This document shows, one piece after another, positions 61,947 through 62,247 of a stretch of 62,247 nucleotides of DNA. Under the pieces are notes generated by a model. The model was given only the letters and a program-made list of their open reading frames with translations. It did no database searches and was not told where the DNA came from. The stretch comes from Phytopythium helicoides (Eukaryota > Oomycota > Peronosporomycetes > Pythiales > Pythiaceae). The stretch lies in assembly GCA_024867545.1 (NCBI GenBank), contig JANFNE010000093.1, positions 1 to 62,247 of the forward strand. The letters run 5' to 3'. The position numbers and the translations under genes were made by a program. Positions within the stretch are counted from its first letter, which is position 1; each line of letters opens with the position of its first letter.

Positions 61947-62247
61947 GGACAATTACATCAAACACACACACAAACACTACAACAACACACAACAACAACA
62001 CACACACAAACAACAACAAACACACAACACATTCCTTTTCACATACCAACGCACATCAACAACTCCACAATTCCATCGCCGCGTCAAGTGTGGACAGAAA
62101 CAGAACACATCATGTAACCCCATACCCACCCAACTCCCACATCGTAACCTGCGTCTCGTAGCCGACCAATCGCCACCAAAACATGAAGATAGAGCGCGCA
62201 TAGACGAGGTGAATCGAGTCTCGAGGTGGAGTACGTGTAGGCGGCAT

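Larger units (their letters stand above)
1..62247. repeat. Tandem array of ~615-bp units, each with one tRNA-Leu(CAG) gene
   Basis: The same unit recurs head to tail across the whole window; tRNA start positions are most often exactly 615 bp apart, with extremes of 598 and 639. I count 101 tRNA copies, all on the minus strand. Units differ mainly by length changes in an A/C microsatellite and a purine microsatellite, plus a few linked single-base variants. No unique DNA is present at either edge, so the full copy number is higher than seen here. High-copy tRNA arrays with short tandem repeats between genes are known from Entamoeba; placing this window in that group is inference. Long-read assembly of near-identical units can collapse or expand the array, so the copy number is that of the assembly. 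Confidence 0.98.

Noticed and set aside
1..62247. Hundreds of overlapping open frames of 60-260 codons on both strands
   Set aside because: The same peptides recur every ~615 bp in all frames, read through the tRNA gene and the microsatellites, shift frame with every indel, and are low in complexity. None resembles a protein domain; they are shadows of the repeat.
1..62247. Transposon or retroelement origin of the array
   Set aside because: No terminal repeats, target-site duplications, transposase or reverse transcriptase; all units are head to tail as expected from unequal exchange.
1..62247. Bacterial or organellar tRNA cluster
   Set aside because: No encoded CCA, a single isoacceptor, a pol III-type T5 run and good A/B boxes point to a eukaryotic nuclear genome.

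Overview
The whole window is one tandem repeat array. A unit of about 615 bp (modal spacing 615 bp; 598-639 bp between neighbouring copies) is repeated head to tail about 101 times, with no unique flank at either end, so the array continues beyond both edges. I see no protein-coding gene, mobile element, rRNA or CRISPR array. The many open frames are translations of the same repeat in all frames.

The only gene I recognise in the unit is an 82-nt class II tRNA on the minus strand, tRNA-Leu with anticodon CAG (decodes CUG). It has no intron and no encoded CCA. It carries pol III internal A-box and B-box sequences, and a T5 run 25 nt past its 3' end fits a pol III terminator. I place 101 copies: 81 match the 82-nt consensus, 19 carry one or a few single-base changes, and one has lost most of its D arm. 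The encoded tRNA and pol III signals show a eukaryotic nuclear genome. High-copy tandem arrays of tRNA genes separated by short tandem repeats are best known from Entamoeba. That makes an amoebozoan or another protist a reasonable guess, but the spacer is not AT-rich as in Entamoeba histolytica, and the sequence does not settle the lineage.

Layout of one unit on the plus strand (reference unit 31537-32151, tRNA 31562-31643): the tRNA; an almost pure A/C tract (31653-31728); a complex, highly conserved segment (31729-31971) with a C-rich block whose complement is a four-run G-quadruplex motif, a TCGAG/CTCGA inverted repeat and GCATGC; purine-only tracts (31972-32001 and 32024-32060); a conserved segment with a CTGCA/TGCAG inverted repeat; a G/T-rich stretch; and the A5 (T5 on the minus strand) terminator of the next copy. 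Length variation lies mainly in the A/C and purine tracts.

Region by region: 1-12.6 kb is rich in scattered single-base indels in tRNA and spacer alike, which looks more like unpolished sequence than decay. From 12.6 to 42.6 kb the array is very uniform. From 42.6 to 47.1 kb indels reappear. From 46.8 to 56.2 kb there are blocks of neighbouring units sharing the same variants (local homogenisation). From about 58.5 kb to the end there are slightly more substitutions. Together this is a locally homogenised, very high-copy, single-gene tRNA array that could serve gene dosage, a structural chromosome role, or both.
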